The position numbers and the translations under genes are program-made. Below are positions 7,402-14,769 of a stretch of 34,663 nucleotides of DNA, in pieces. The notes beneath the pieces were generated by a model that was not told the DNA's origin, did not search any database, and saw nothing but the letters and a program-made list of their open reading frames with translations. Positions within the stretch are counted from its first letter, which is position 1, and each line of letters starts with the position of its first letter. Location: positions 185,480-220,142 of the forward strand of contig VBAT01000044.1 of assembly GCA_005884665.1 (NCBI GenBank), read 5' to 3'. This stretch comes from Bacteroidota bacterium. GTDB taxonomy: Bacteria; Bacteroidota; Bacteroidia; Chitinophagales; Chitinophagaceae.

Positions 7402-8478
7402 TCAGGCAATTTTTAATATAGGTAAGCTGACAGTAAAATCTTTTTCCTCTTCCCATATCACTATTTCTTTGTTGGTCGTAAGCTTATATCGTTCCCCCAG
7501 GTTTTGCAGGCCGATGCGGGAAGAAGCCTTGCGCAATGTCTTTTTATGTACCGGGTTATGTACCAGCAACTCGTCGTTCACCATGCTTATTTCAATCAGT
7601 AACGGAGATCCTTCTGAAAACTCATTGTGCTTGATCGCGTTTTCGGCCAGTATCTGCAAAGAAATGGGTGGTATGAGATACTGATCGATCAGGTTGTCTT
7701 CTATATGGATCTTTAATTGCACTGCTTTTTCAAAACGGATCTGCAGTAAAAAGAAATAGCTCTGTAGGAAATCCATTTCCTCCCGAAGCAATACAAGGTC
7801 TCGTGCTTTGTTTTGTAAAATATACCGGTAGACATCAGCGAGGTTTTCGTTAAATAATTTTGCCTTCTCAGGTTTGCTCTCGATGAGATGACTCAACGTA
7901 TTCAGTGAGTTGAAAATAAAATGCGGATCGATCTGGTTTTTCAATGCTTCCAACTCCGCTTCCACCCTGGCTCTTTCCAGCTGCTCACTTCGTATCATTT
8001 CAGATTCGGTTTCCTTGACAAGGAAGACCGTTTCGTATACATGCGTGATGAAAATGACGGCGATAAGGATGATAAGCGATGATTCGGTAACAATGTTCCA
8101 GTTAACCACGTCCGGCGAAAAGATCTTGTACCAGCCGACAAGCAGCAATACGCTTACCGGCACAGTATAAAAAATAATAGAAAGGATCAACACCCCGATC
8201 TTTCGCAACGGTTTCCTGATCCAGTCGAAATATGTCCGCAGCGAAAAAAGCAGGAACCTGTTGCCTTCCCAAATGATAAAAGCGATCAGGATGGTATAAA
8301 GAAAACTCAGCTTTACCTGCAAGTTGGAAAAATTATGACCATTGATCATGCCTGTCACCAGTGGAATGGCAATTCCAAAGAATGGAATAAGAATTAGCCG
8401 AAAACCAATATCGTTGATCTTGAGATCAGGTCTTTGGCTGGTCGCTTGTTTCGATATGTTCGTCCTTTCCTTTTCCAC
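7402..8478 (-). CDS. LytS/YehU-type sensor histidine kinase
   Basis: 358 residues when started at the GTG at 8478. The frame remains open to a TTG at 8610, but that extension would overlap the divergent gene at 8605 and would translate a repeat-like stretch (8525-8572), and no ATG, GTG or TTG lies between. The N-terminal half has four or so transmembrane segments. The His_kinase domain (PF06580 type) follows: a charged coiled segment (RARVEAELEALKNQ), then the phospho-acceptor His186 in 'QIDPHFIFNSLNTLSHLIE', and an ATP-binding region with 'PPISLQILAENAIKHNEF' and 'GIGLQNLGERY'-like 'RIGLQNLGERYKL'. It forms a two-gene operon with the LytTR regulator. The signal sensed is unknown. Confidence 0.92.
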   Translation of the reverse strand: MEKERTNISKQATSQRPDLKINDIGFRLILIPFFGIAIPLVTGMINGHNFSNLQVKLSFLYTILIAFIIWEGNRFLLFSLRTYFDWIRKPLRKIGVLILSIIFYTVPVSVLLLVGWYKIFSPDVVNWNIVTESSLIILIAVIFITHVYETVFLVKETESEMIRSEQLERARVEAELEALKNQIDPHFIFNSLNTLSHLIESKPEKAKLFNENLADVYRYILQNKARDLVLLREEMDFLQSYFFLLQIRFEKAVQLKIHIEDNLIDQYLIPPISLQILAENAIKHNEFSEGSPLLIEISMVNDELLVHNPVHKKTLRKASSRIGLQNLGERYKLTTNKEIVIWEEEKDFTVSLPILKIA

Positions 8479-8524
8479 CTTCGTTCGGAATTCAATTGCA
8501 GGGTAAAAGTTATTAAATAGTTTG

Positions 8525-8572
8525 GATAGTCCTGATGTCAGACGTGAGAGGTGAAACGTCAGGCAGAAAATT
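8525..8572. repeat. Repeat-like GACGTGAGAGGTGAAACGTC tract
   Basis: A short inverted-repeat-like tract (CCTGATGTCAGACGTGAGAG ... AACGTCAGG) in the gap between the divergent kinase and DUF1761 genes. It resembles the GACACC/GATGCTGG-type intergenic words elsewhere in the window in composition but not exact sequence. It probably contains or flanks the divergent promoters. Confidence 0.35.
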
Positions 8573-8604
8573 AAGACATGAATTTTTAAATCAAACTCAA
8601 TATT

Positions 8605-9039
8605 ATGCAAGTGGGATCAATTAACTGGCTGGCCGTTTTGGTTGCCGGTATTTCTTCTTTTGTTGTGGGCGGCATCTGGTATTCGCCGGGATTGTTTGGA
8701 AAAGCGTGGATGAAGGACAATAATTTTACCGAGGAAGATGTGAAGCGGGGAAATAAAGGGAAAGTGTTCGGGTGGACATTTATCTTTTCCCTGCTGATGG
8801 CAGTCAACCTGGGAATGTTCCTTACCGACCCGCCAGCTACATGCCCTGCCGACTGCGTCACAAAAACCGATATAGGCTGGGGAACCATTGCAGGATTTTT
8901 GGCCGGCATCTGGACCTTTAGCGCCATTGCTATTCATAGCCTGTTCGAACAAAAACCCTGGCGGCTGATCCTTATAAACGGTTTTTACAGCGTGGTAGCG
9001 CTTACACTGATGGGAGCTATCATTGGCGTATGGAGATAA
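8605..9039 (+). CDS. DUF1761 family membrane protein
   Basis: 144 residues with four predicted membrane segments: about 7-25 (WLAVLVAGISSFVVGGIWY), 55-73, 92-110 and 120-142. The N-terminal 'NWLAVLVAGISSFVVGGIWY' plus 'SPGLFGKAWMK' and the C-terminal 'FYSVVALTLMGAIIGVWR' are characteristic of the DUF1761 family, whose function is not established. The ATG at 8605 is preceded by an A/T-rich leader. It is divergent from the kinase gene and lies 72 bp before the ankyrin gene; it may head the long + strand run to 13900 or be a separate unit. Confidence 0.88.
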   Translation: MQVGSINWLAVLVAGISSFVVGGIWYSPGLFGKAWMKDNNFTEEDVKRGNKGKVFGWTFIFSLLMAVNLGMFLTDPPATCPADCVTKTDIGWGTIAGFLAGIWTFSAIAIHSLFEQKPWRLILINGFYSVVALTLMGAIIGVWR

Positions 9040-9111
9040 AAGGCTGTGGTTTTGTGACAGGCGGTCAAACACAACTGTTACCTTTTCTCGAACTTTAAAG
9101 GAAACAATCAT

Positions 9112-9618
9112 ATGAACCGGAAAAAGTTTTTGCAATACACGGTCGCCGGCACCGGTGGAGTAATAGCAACGCCTTTTTTGTTCGGGCAAACCAGCAGCAA
9201 CAAACCCGCCGATCCATTACCTGCTGAAAAGGTGAAAGAATTTGTCATAGCCGGTCACAGCAACCTGGATAAGGTAAAACAAATGCTGGTAGAATTTCCG
9301 ACACTATTATATGCAACATGGGATTGGGGAAGCGGTGATTTTGAAACGGCATTGGAAGGAGCTGGTCATATTGGCACTAAAGACGTAGCTAATCACCTGA
9401 TCGGGTTGGGCGCCAGAACCAACCTGTTTGTGTTGACCATGCTTGGAAAGACGGGGATCGTAAAAGCTTACTTAGAGGCCTACCCACAATACGTGAATGC
9501 AAGAGGCCCGCATGGTTTGACCCTGCTGCATCATGCCCAAAAAGGGGGAGAAGATGCCAGGGAATTGTTGGATTATTTGCAAGAGAAAGGTTTAAAAGAA
9601 ACCAAAATGGCTTTATAG
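9112..9618 (+). CDS. Exported ankyrin-repeat protein
   Basis: 168 residues. The N-terminus 'MNRKKFLQYTVAGTGGVIA' resembles a Tat signal (R-K-x-F-L-Q in place of R-R-x-F-L-K), followed by a hydrophobic segment and a probable cleavage near FLFGQ. The rest contains ankyrin-type helices: 'VKEFVIAGHSNLDKVKQMLV', 'GTKDVANHLIGLGARTNLFV', 'GKTGIVKAYLEAYPQYVNAR' and 'HGLTLLHHAQKGGEDARELL'. Such repeats bind proteins; partner unknown. Its TAG stop (9616-9618) is in the same frame as, and directly followed by, the signal peptide of the DUF2911 gene. A putative TTTG...TACCTTTT promoter at 9051-9086 lies upstream, but its 24-nt spacing is slightly long. Confidence 0.85.
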   Translation: MNRKKFLQYTVAGTGGVIATPFLFGQTSSNKPADPLPAEKVKEFVIAGHSNLDKVKQMLVEFPTLLYATWDWGSGDFETALEGAGHIGTKDVANHLIGLGARTNLFVLTMLGKTGIVKAYLEAYPQYVNARGPHGLTLLHHAQKGGEDARELLDYLQEKGLKETKMAL

Positions 9619-9621
9619 CCG

Positions 9622-9696
9622 ATTAATTACCTTTCCGTAACAATCATCCAACTCCTGGCGGTTACCGTTGTATACCTGCAAACCAGCTTTGCCCAA
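9622..9696 (+). other. In-frame signal-peptide extension of the DUF2911 gene, no standard start codon
   Basis: Codons 9622-9696 are in frame with the ATG at 9697 and encode INYLSVTIIQLLAVTVVYLQ then TSFAQ, an obvious signal peptide ending in the A-Q junction seen in several other secreted proteins here. No ATG, GTG or TTG occurs between the upstream TAG (9616-9618) and 9697. The possible initiators are ATT at 9622, ATC at 9643 or 9646, or CTG at 9655. Either the start is a rare ATT or the start codon has been lost by mutation. Confidence 0.7.
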
Positions 9697-10743
9697 ATGG
9701 ATCTTCCACCCAGCGGTGGCAATCCAAGAGCTAAGATCACCGAAGAAGTGGGCATTACAGATATTACTTTAAGCTATTCAAGACCCGATGTAAGCGGGCG
9801 TGAAGGAAAAATATGGGGAGGCCTCGTTACTTATGGCTTCACTACGCAAAGCTTTATTACAAATAAAAATACCAGTCCCTGGAGAGCTGGCGCTAATGAA
9901 AATACAACGATCACATTTGAACATGATGTAAAAGTGGAAGGAAAGGATCTGAAGGCCGGAACTTATGCTCTGTTCATGGCGGTGTGGCCAGAAAAAGCGA
10001 CACTCATATTTTCCAACCAAAGCAATGCATGGGGTAGCTTTTATTATGAAGACAAATACGATGCGTTGCGTGTGGATGTAAAACCTGTGGCACTGGATAA
10101 AAATGTGGAATGGCTGAAGTATGAGTTTATCGAGCAAAAGGAAAAAAGCTGTACGATCGCTTTGGAATGGGAAAAACTGATGATCCCGTTTAAAGTCGAT
10201 GTAGATGTAGACAATATTGTAATTAACAGGTTGAGAGAACAGGTGACAAGCCAGAAAGGGTTTAACCAGTTGAACTTGGTAGCTGCCGCTAATTATTGCC
10301 TGAATAAAAATATCAATCTCGATGAGGCTTTGAGTTGGGCACAACGTGCATCGGCTTTTAAAAGCTATGCAACATTGAGAACGCTGGCAACAGCCTATGA
10401 GAAATTGAACCGGTTAAAGGAAGCCGATTCGGTAATGACGGAGGCGCTGGCAATGGCTACCGTCAATCAATGCATTGGTTACGGACGCACCCTTATCACC
10501 CAGAAAAGAAATGACAGGGCACTGGAAGTTCTGCTGGCGGCCAAGACAAGATTCGGAGATGTGGCAGTCGTCGACAATGGGCTAATGTATGGGTATTCAG
10601 CCAAGGGAGATTTCAAGAATGCACTAGTATATGCTGACAAAGCCCTGGCGCAAACGCCAAAAGATAATGATACGGCTAAAAAGGCGCTGGAAGGGCAGAT
10701 TGCAAAACTGAAAGAGCAAAAAGATATTAACGCATCAAACTAA
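9697..10743 (+). CDS. DUF2911 protein with C-terminal TPR-like region
   Basis: 348 residues from the first ATG, but the true N-terminus is probably upstream (see 9622-9696), making this a secreted protein. Residues about 10-165 are DUF2911, recognisable from 'ITLSYSRPDVSGREGKIWGG', 'LVTYGFTTQSF', 'SPWRAGANENTTITFEHDV' and 'GKDLKAGTYALFMAV'. Residues about 195-340 form helix pairs of TPR type (LNLVAAANYCLNKNINLDEA, SYATLRTLATAYEKLNRLKE, VYADKALAQTPKDNDTAKKA). DUF2911 proteins are common secreted Bacteroidota proteins without a known activity. The next gene starts 6 bp after the stop, so co-transcription is likely. Confidence 0.9.
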   Translation: MDLPPSGGNPRAKITEEVGITDITLSYSRPDVSGREGKIWGGLVTYGFTTQSFITNKNTSPWRAGANENTTITFEHDVKVEGKDLKAGTYALFMAVWPEKATLIFSNQSNAWGSFYYEDKYDALRVDVKPVALDKNVEWLKYEFIEQKEKSCTIALEWEKLMIPFKVDVDVDNIVINRLREQVTSQKGFNQLNLVAAANYCLNKNINLDEALSWAQRASAFKSYATLRTLATAYEKLNRLKEADSVMTEALAMATVNQCIGYGRTLITQKRNDRALEVLLAAKTRFGDVAVVDNGLMYGYSAKGDFKNALVYADKALAQTPKDNDTAKKALEGQIAKLKEQKDINASN

Positions 10744-10749
10744 ATAGTT

Positions 10750-11310
10750 ATGAAAAGATTACCGGGTATAGCTGTTTTTCTTTCATTCCTGTTTTTAGGC
10801 TTTTCCCCTGAAAAATATAATGCCGGTCTACAGGATGAATATGTTTGTATTCCCTGCGGTTCCGATTGTGATAATACATTGCACAAGGGCCAGGGCAAAT
10901 GCGAGTATTGTAATATGGACCTGGTAAAAAAATCAACGATCACGCAAAACAATGTTAAGCCGGAAGATCTCTGTTCGTTTATTGCCAAAAATGGAAAGGA
11001 TAATGTCGTATTGCTGGACGTGAGAACAGCCAATGAGTTCAATGGAAAGGCAAATGATAAATTCGGTAGGCTGAATAATGCTATCAATATACCTGTACAG
11101 GAGCTCGAAAAAAGGATGAAGGAACTGGAAAAATATAAGGACAAACAGATCGTGGTGTATTGTTCGCACAGCCATCGCAGTCCGAGGGCGAGCTATATGC
11201 TTTCGCAGAATGGATTTAGTCATGTAACGAATATGCTGGGAGGTATGTCGGTCTGGAAAACATCGGTAACCGATGCCACGTGTAATCAACAAATATTTGT
11301 CAGTCAATAA
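10750..11310 (+). CDS. Secreted rhodanese-domain protein with N-terminal Cys-rich metal-binding-like domain
   Basis: 186 residues. A signal peptide (about 1-20) is followed by a Cys-rich segment (30-60): 'YVCIPCGSDCDNTLHKGQGK' then CEYCNMDLV. This resembles the HMBD domain (C-P-x-H-P ... GKCPxCGMDL), here with six Cys at 33, 36, 40, 51 and 54 plus C75 just beyond. The rhodanese domain spans about 68-172: 'VVLLDVRTANEFNGKAND' (D90, R92), 'LNNAINIPVQELEKRM', and the active-site loop CSHSHR (138-143) with nucleophile C138. Rhodanese domains carry persulfide sulfur; export to the periplasm and the metal-like module suggest handling of sulfur or metals there, which is inference. Gaps to its neighbours are 6 and 9 bp. 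Confidence 0.88.
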   Translation: MKRLPGIAVFLSFLFLGFSPEKYNAGLQDEYVCIPCGSDCDNTLHKGQGKCEYCNMDLVKKSTITQNNVKPEDLCSFIAKNGKDNVVLLDVRTANEFNGKANDKFGRLNNAINIPVQELEKRMKELEKYKDKQIVVYCSHSHRSPRASYMLSQNGFSHVTNMLGGMSVWKTSVTDATCNQQIFVSQ

Positions 11311-11319
11311 AACAAAAAC

Positions 11320-11706
11320 ATGAAGAATGCAATTAGCTGGTTTGAAATACCGGCTTCTGACCTTGAGAGAGCGACAAAATTTTATGAAACGATTTTTAGT
11401 GTAAAGCTCAATGCGCTGGATCTTCCCAATATCAAAATGAGAATGTTTCCGCTGGAAGATATGATGGGTGTTGGCGGTGCGGTGGTGGATAGCGGCGGTT
11501 TTCATAAACCATCTTCGACCGAAGGACCATTGATCTACCTGAATGGAAATCCCGATCTACAAAAAGTCTTGGATAAAGTAGAAGGAGCCGGAGGCAAGAT
11601 CATGGTGCCCAAGACCGAGATCAGCCCGGAATACGGATTCATGGCAGTCATTATTGATACCGAAGGCAACAGGATCGGGCTTCACAGTGTGCCGTATAAT
11701 ATGTAG
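11320..11706 (+). CDS. VOC (glyoxalase/dioxygenase-like) family protein
   Basis: 128 residues, one VOC module pair. 'ISWFEIPASDLERATKFYET' is the classic first beta-alpha unit, followed by 'MFPLEDMMGVGGAVVDSGGF', 'GPLIYLNGNPDLQKVLDKV', and the second unit with 'GGKIMVPKTEISPEYGFMAV' and 'IDTEGNRIGLHS'. The terminal D-x-E-G-N-x-I-G-L-H is typical of the PhnB/YdcJ-like small VOC proteins. Metal ligands cannot be assigned with confidence. Cytoplasmic, substrate unknown. It is part of the tight + strand series, 9 bp after the rhodanese gene. Confidence 0.9.
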   Translation: MKNAISWFEIPASDLERATKFYETIFSVKLNALDLPNIKMRMFPLEDMMGVGGAVVDSGGFHKPSSTEGPLIYLNGNPDLQKVLDKVEGAGGKIMVPKTEISPEYGFMAVIIDTEGNRIGLHSVPYNM

Positions 11707-11748
11707 GCTGTCCATTTCTACTTTTTATTATTGATCAATACACGTGAT

Positions 11749-12246
11749 ATGGAAACTCACGATTGGAATTCCTTTACGGTCCGCATTAATATCGACGCAT
11801 CTATTGAAAAGCTATATGCTGCCTGGGCGACACAATCAGGTATTGAGCGTTGGTTTTTACGTTTTAGTGAATACACAAAACCCGGTTCGTTGAGAGGCAA
11901 AGATGAGCCGGTATCTAAAGGCGATTCTTACAAATGGCTTTGGCATGGCTGGCCGGATGAGATGGTCGAGCATGGCGAAATACTCGATTGCAATGGAAAA
12001 GATCTGTTCCGGTTTAGTTTTGGCAAGGCCGGCAATTGTACGGTCAGGATTTATAAGGAACAGGATGAAACGATTGTTGAGTTGATGCAGGATGCGATTC
12101 CTACAGATGAACAAGGGAAGCATTATTGGCATTTGGGCTGCAAGACCGGGTGGACATTTTACCTGGCAAACATGAAATCCGTGTATGAAGGCGGTATTGA
12201 CCTGCGAAATAAAAACGTTCAATTGCAACAGGTATTAAACGCATAA
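11749..12246 (+). CDS. SRPBCC / START-like (AHSA1-type) domain protein
   Basis: 165 residues from the ATG at 11749; a TTG at 11731 gives six extra residues and is less likely. The fold is shown by 'FTVRINIDASIEKLYAAWAT' and 'GIERWFLRFSEYT' at the start, a central 'GDSYKWLWHGWPDEMVEHGE' and 'LFRFSFGKAGNCTVRIYKEQ', and the C-terminal helix 'HYWHLGCKTGWTFYLANMKS'. The family binds hydrophobic ligands; annotation as Hsp90-ATPase activator is usually transferred and should not be taken literally. The gap to the TfoX gene is 2 bp. Confidence 0.9.
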   Translation: METHDWNSFTVRINIDASIEKLYAAWATQSGIERWFLRFSEYTKPGSLRGKDEPVSKGDSYKWLWHGWPDEMVEHGEILDCNGKDLFRFSFGKAGNCTVRIYKEQDETIVELMQDAIPTDEQGKHYWHLGCKTGWTFYLANMKSVYEGGIDLRNKNVQLQQVLNA

Positions 12247-12248
12247 AT

Positions 12249-12611
12249 ATGGCGTATAATGAGAAACTTGCCGATCGCACCCGGGAAATAATAACCCAAA
12301 CCCACCGGGACATTGAAGAAAAGAAAATGTTTGGTGGCTTGTGCTTTATGGTAAATGATAAAATGTGTATCGGAGTTGAAAAGGAGCGGTTAATGGTAAG
12401 ACTTGATCCAGCCAGGTATGATGAAGTGATGGAAAAGGAAGGCTGTAAGCCGATGGATTTTACCGGGAAGGTCATGAAGGGATTTGTTTTTGTGAATGAA
12501 GACGTGTTAAAAACAAAAAAACAATTGGAGTACTGGGTAAAGCTGGCCCTGGAGTATAATAAGATAGCTAAATCTTCAAGGAAGGCTTCGGGTTCAAAGA
12601 AAAAGAAATAA
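12249..12611 (+). CDS. TfoX N-terminal-domain protein
   Basis: 120 residues. The TfoX_N domain is seen in 'EEKKMFGGLCFMVNDKMCIG', 'RLMVRLDPARYDEVMEKEG' and 'MDFTGKVMKGFVFVNEDVL', followed by a 'WVKLALEYNKIAKSS' helix and a Lys-rich tail. The family is named after the competence regulator TfoX/Sxy, but stand-alone N-domains of this kind are widespread and without known role. The C-terminal helix-hairpin domain of true TfoX is absent. Start ATG lies 2 bp after the previous stop, so translation is probably coupled. Confidence 0.88.
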   Translation: MAYNEKLADRTREIITQTHRDIEEKKMFGGLCFMVNDKMCIGVEKERLMVRLDPARYDEVMEKEGCKPMDFTGKVMKGFVFVNEDVLKTKKQLEYWVKLALEYNKIAKSSRKASGSKKKK

Positions 12612-12631
12612 GTTTATTCAAACTTTTCTGG

Positions 12632-13012
12632 ATGGCGGCCACAATTATCAAATGGATAGTTGTTGTTTTAGCGGCAATGAATTTTGGGTATATGGCCTTT
12701 GACGGAGGCAGGGCCCTGGTCAAAGGCGACTATATCAGGCCCAGATCGGGAACTTATGCCGGCCAGTTGGGTCCCTGGAGCAAGTTGGTTGCTAAGTTTG
12801 GGATCAACCCTGAGTCTACAACAATGAAAATTATTTTCCTGGCCTGGGGCGTGATTGGCCTCGCTCTTACAGTTTGTTTCATTTTAAAAATGCCATGGTC
12901 AACCAATGCTTTAATTGCTATAAATGTCCTGTCGCTGTGGTACCTGGTCCCGGGCAGTATCAGCAGTAGCGTGCAAATAATCCTGCTGGTGATAAGAAAA
13001 TTTATTATTTGA
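12632..13012 (+). CDS. Small membrane protein, function unknown
   Basis: 126 residues with about three hydrophobic spans: 4-22 (TIIKWIVVVLAAMNFGYMA), 65-85 (MKIIFLAWGVIGLALTVCFI) and 90-122. Between the first two is a polar loop with 'GDYIRPRSGTYAGQLGPWSK'. I do not recognise the family. It lies 20 bp after the TfoX gene and 4 bp before the DinB gene, so it belongs to the same transcript. The conserved-looking loop suggests a real protein rather than a chance ORF. Confidence 0.75.
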   Translation: MAATIIKWIVVVLAAMNFGYMAFDGGRALVKGDYIRPRSGTYAGQLGPWSKLVAKFGINPESTTMKIIFLAWGVIGLALTVCFILKMPWSTNALIAINVLSLWYLVPGSISSSVQIILLVIRKFII

Positions 13013-13016
13013 ATAT

Positions 13017-13541
13017 ATGAAGTACAGTTTGGAGAGATCATACGAGGTGCTGGAAAGGACCCCGGCAGTTTTGAAGGCGCTTTTGTCGGGTTTGGATGAT
13101 GAATGGGTTATGAACAACGAAGGCCCGGAAACTTTTTCGCCTTTTGATGTAATGGGTCATTTGATCAACGGCGAAAAAACAGACTGGCGACCGAGAATAA
13201 CAATGGTCCTTGAGCATGGTGACGCAAAGACCTTTGTGAAGTTTGACCGCTTTGCACAATATGAAGAGAGCAAGGGAAAAACATTGGCGCAATTGCTGGG
13301 CGAATTTGAATCGTTGAGAAAAGAAAATATGCGATGGTTCAGGTCATTGAACATTTCTGAGGCCGATCTTGAAAAAAAAGGAAGCCATCCCGTACTTGGA
13401 CAGGTTACATTAAGAAATCTTCTTGCTACCTGGGTGATTCATGATCTTACACACATTGCGCAGGTGACAAGAGTAATGGGCAAGCAATACAAAAGTGAAA
13501 TGGGACCGTGGATTGAGTTTTTTCGAATTATGAATTTTTGA
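13017..13541 (+). CDS. DinB-family protein
   Basis: 174 residues in a four-helix-bundle pattern. The three metal-binding histidines of the DinB_2 fold are visible: H48 in 'FDVMGHLINGEKTDW', H142 and H146 in 'WVIHDLTHIAQVTRVM'. The family includes thiol transferases and DNA-damage-inducible proteins; most members such as this one have no assigned substrate. A metal-dependent activity is likely because all three ligands are kept. It sits 4 bp after the membrane-protein gene and 5 bp before the MmcQ/YjbR gene. Confidence 0.92.
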   Translation: MKYSLERSYEVLERTPAVLKALLSGLDDEWVMNNEGPETFSPFDVMGHLINGEKTDWRPRITMVLEHGDAKTFVKFDRFAQYEESKGKTLAQLLGEFESLRKENMRWFRSLNISEADLEKKGSHPVLGQVTLRNLLATWVIHDLTHIAQVTRVMGKQYKSEMGPWIEFFRIMNF

Positions 13542-13546
13542 ATTCT

Positions 13547-13900
13547 ATGACAGTTGAAGCCCTACAGTCAATATGTAAAAAGTTGCCGCATACTACGGAG
13601 GACATTAAATGGGAAACACATTTGTGCTATAGCGTTGGTGGAAAGGTTTTCATTATTACGAACCCCGATTCCTCGCCTGTCAGTGCGTCTTTTAAGGTTA
13701 ATGACGAAGATTTTGCCATCTTACCGGAAAGGGATGGATTTAAGCCCGCACCATATATGGCAAGGCATAAATGGATTTATGTGGATGATATAAACCGGCT
13801 TAATAAAAAAGAATGGATGGGCTACTTAGAAACTGCGTACAAGCTTGTAGCGCAAAAATTACCAGCGAAGACCAGGAAACAGTTGGGGTTAAATTCATAA
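13547..13900 (+). CDS. MmcQ/YjbR-family protein
   Basis: 117 residues from the ATG at 13547; a TTG at 13538 would overlap the DinB stop and add three residues. The CyaY-like double-wing fold is indicated by 'SICKKLPHTTEDIKWETHLC', 'VGGKVFIITNPDSSPVSASF' and 'GFKPAPYMARHKWIYVDDIN', ending in 'AYKLVAQKLPAKTRKQLGL'. Family members are called DNA-binding from structural similarity only. It is the last gene of the small-domain series and is followed by a palindrome and a strong terminator. Confidence 0.92.
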   Translation: MTVEALQSICKKLPHTTEDIKWETHLCYSVGGKVFIITNPDSSPVSASFKVNDEDFAILPERDGFKPAPYMARHKWIYVDDINRLNKKEWMGYLETAYKLVAQKLPAKTRKQLGLNS

Positions 13901-13903
13901 CCT

Positions 13904-13917
13904 GCCTGCCGGCAGGC
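13904..13917. repeat. GCCTGCCGGCAGGC palindrome
   Basis: A perfect 14-bp palindrome four bases after the MmcQ/YjbR stop codon. The same half-site occurs at 20599-20616 (with a 4-nt loop) and in degenerate form at 5610-5638. It is probably a short dispersed palindromic unit. Confidence 0.6.
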
Positions 13918-13944
13918 TTATAATTTGAAACGTCAATAAATAAA

Positions 13945-13977
13945 AAAGAGGCGGTCTTATCTTGAGACCGCCTCTTT
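13945..13977. terminator. Bidirectional Rho-independent terminator
   Basis: Perfect 13-bp stem AAAGAGGCGGTCT (13945-13957) / AGACCGCCTCTTT (13965-13977) with a 7-nt loop TATCTTG. It stands between the + strand series ending at 13900 and the minus-strand DUF1579 gene ending at 13986. A- and T-runs at the two sides serve both directions. Confidence 0.92.
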
Positions 13978-13985
13978 CAAACTAT

Positions 13986-14657
13986 TTATTTCTTTCGCGT
14001 GTATTGTATTTCCATCATTTTATATTCCTTTCCCGTTTTTGGATCGGGTCCGTACATTTCAAGAGTCTGGTGATTATCGTCAACTGGTTTGAAGACTTCC
14101 CGCTCCGTACATTCAAGACCATTGGCCGGGTTTTTCATTTTTCCTGACATATTAAGTGACTTGGTGGCATTATCCCAATCGCCGGACATCACCAGTATTC
14201 CGGAACCCATATTGTCTATCCATGTCGAAACGTATTTCTTCTCAGTATTATCATAGGCAACAGTGCTCATTCCCTCGAATGGCATTCCCATCATAATGGC
14301 TTTATGTTTGGATTGTTGGTAGAGACCGCCAAATAGCATCGTATTAACAGTACTACCTGTTGACTTTGTCGGAGGTGCTCCATCTGCCATCCACATAGTA
14401 ATATCCGCTGTCCATGTTCCGGCGGATTTGGCCAACATCTTATGAGGTTCGCCTAATGTCATACTTTCTGCCCAGGCCTTGTTCATCATGGCGGAGTCAA
14501 CAGGAATCCAGGCTTGTTCTTTTTTACCGTCATCTTTTATTTCCGTCTTTGCGCCGGAAGAATCCTTTAAAGATGATTCAGCTGAAGTCTTTTCTTCATT
14601 ATTGCAGGCAACAAATAACAACGTTGCCGCGGTGATCGCTAAGAGTTGTTGTTTCAT
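13986..14657 (-). CDS. DUF1579 lipoprotein
   Basis: 223 residues with a lipoprotein signal: 'MKQQLLAITAATLLFVAC' with C18 in an F-V-A-C lipobox, then a charged, low-complexity linker (NNEEKTSAESSLKDSSGAKT). The mature domain is DUF1579: 'MLAKSAGTWTADITMWMADG', 'TMLFGGLYQQSKHKAIMMGM', 'FEGMSTVAYDNTEKKYVSTW' and 'DNMGSGILVMSGDWDNATKS'. The family resembles lipocalin-like small-molecule binders; function unknown. It stands alone, with its own terminator and a 112-bp gap to polA. Confidence 0.9.
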   Translation of the reverse strand: MKQQLLAITAATLLFVACNNEEKTSAESSLKDSSGAKTEIKDDGKKEQAWIPVDSAMMNKAWAESMTLGEPHKMLAKSAGTWTADITMWMADGAPPTKSTGSTVNTMLFGGLYQQSKHKAIMMGMPFEGMSTVAYDNTEKKYVSTWIDNMGSGILVMSGDWDNATKSLNMSGKMKNPANGLECTEREVFKPVDDNHQTLEMYGPDPKTGKEYKMMEIQYTRKK

Positions 14658-14769
14658 AAAAAGGCAAGTTTTGATTTTAGGACGAGTAAGGTAGGTAAAA
14701 GGAAAGAACCTGCCAATGAAAAAAAAGTTTATCCGACGAACTGCGAAATAAAAGGGATGAAAGATCTTC

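Noticed and set aside
9051..9086. TTTG ... TACCTTTT promoter upstream of the ankyrin gene
   Set aside because: The -7 box is close to consensus, but the 24-nt spacing is longer than usual and the evidence is too weak to list as a feature.
8586..9189. Two overlapping minus-strand ORFs opposite the DUF1761 gene
   Set aside because: The plus frame has four membrane segments and family motifs; the antisense frames are Pro/His/Arg-rich and unsupported.
9778..10344. 188-codon minus-strand ORF antisense to DUF2911
   Set aside because: The plus frame has clear DUF2911 motifs; the antisense product has no recognisable feature.
10933..11505. 190-codon minus-strand ORF antisense to the rhodanese and VOC genes
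   Set aside because: It spans two recognised genes and their junction on the other strand, with no domain of its own.
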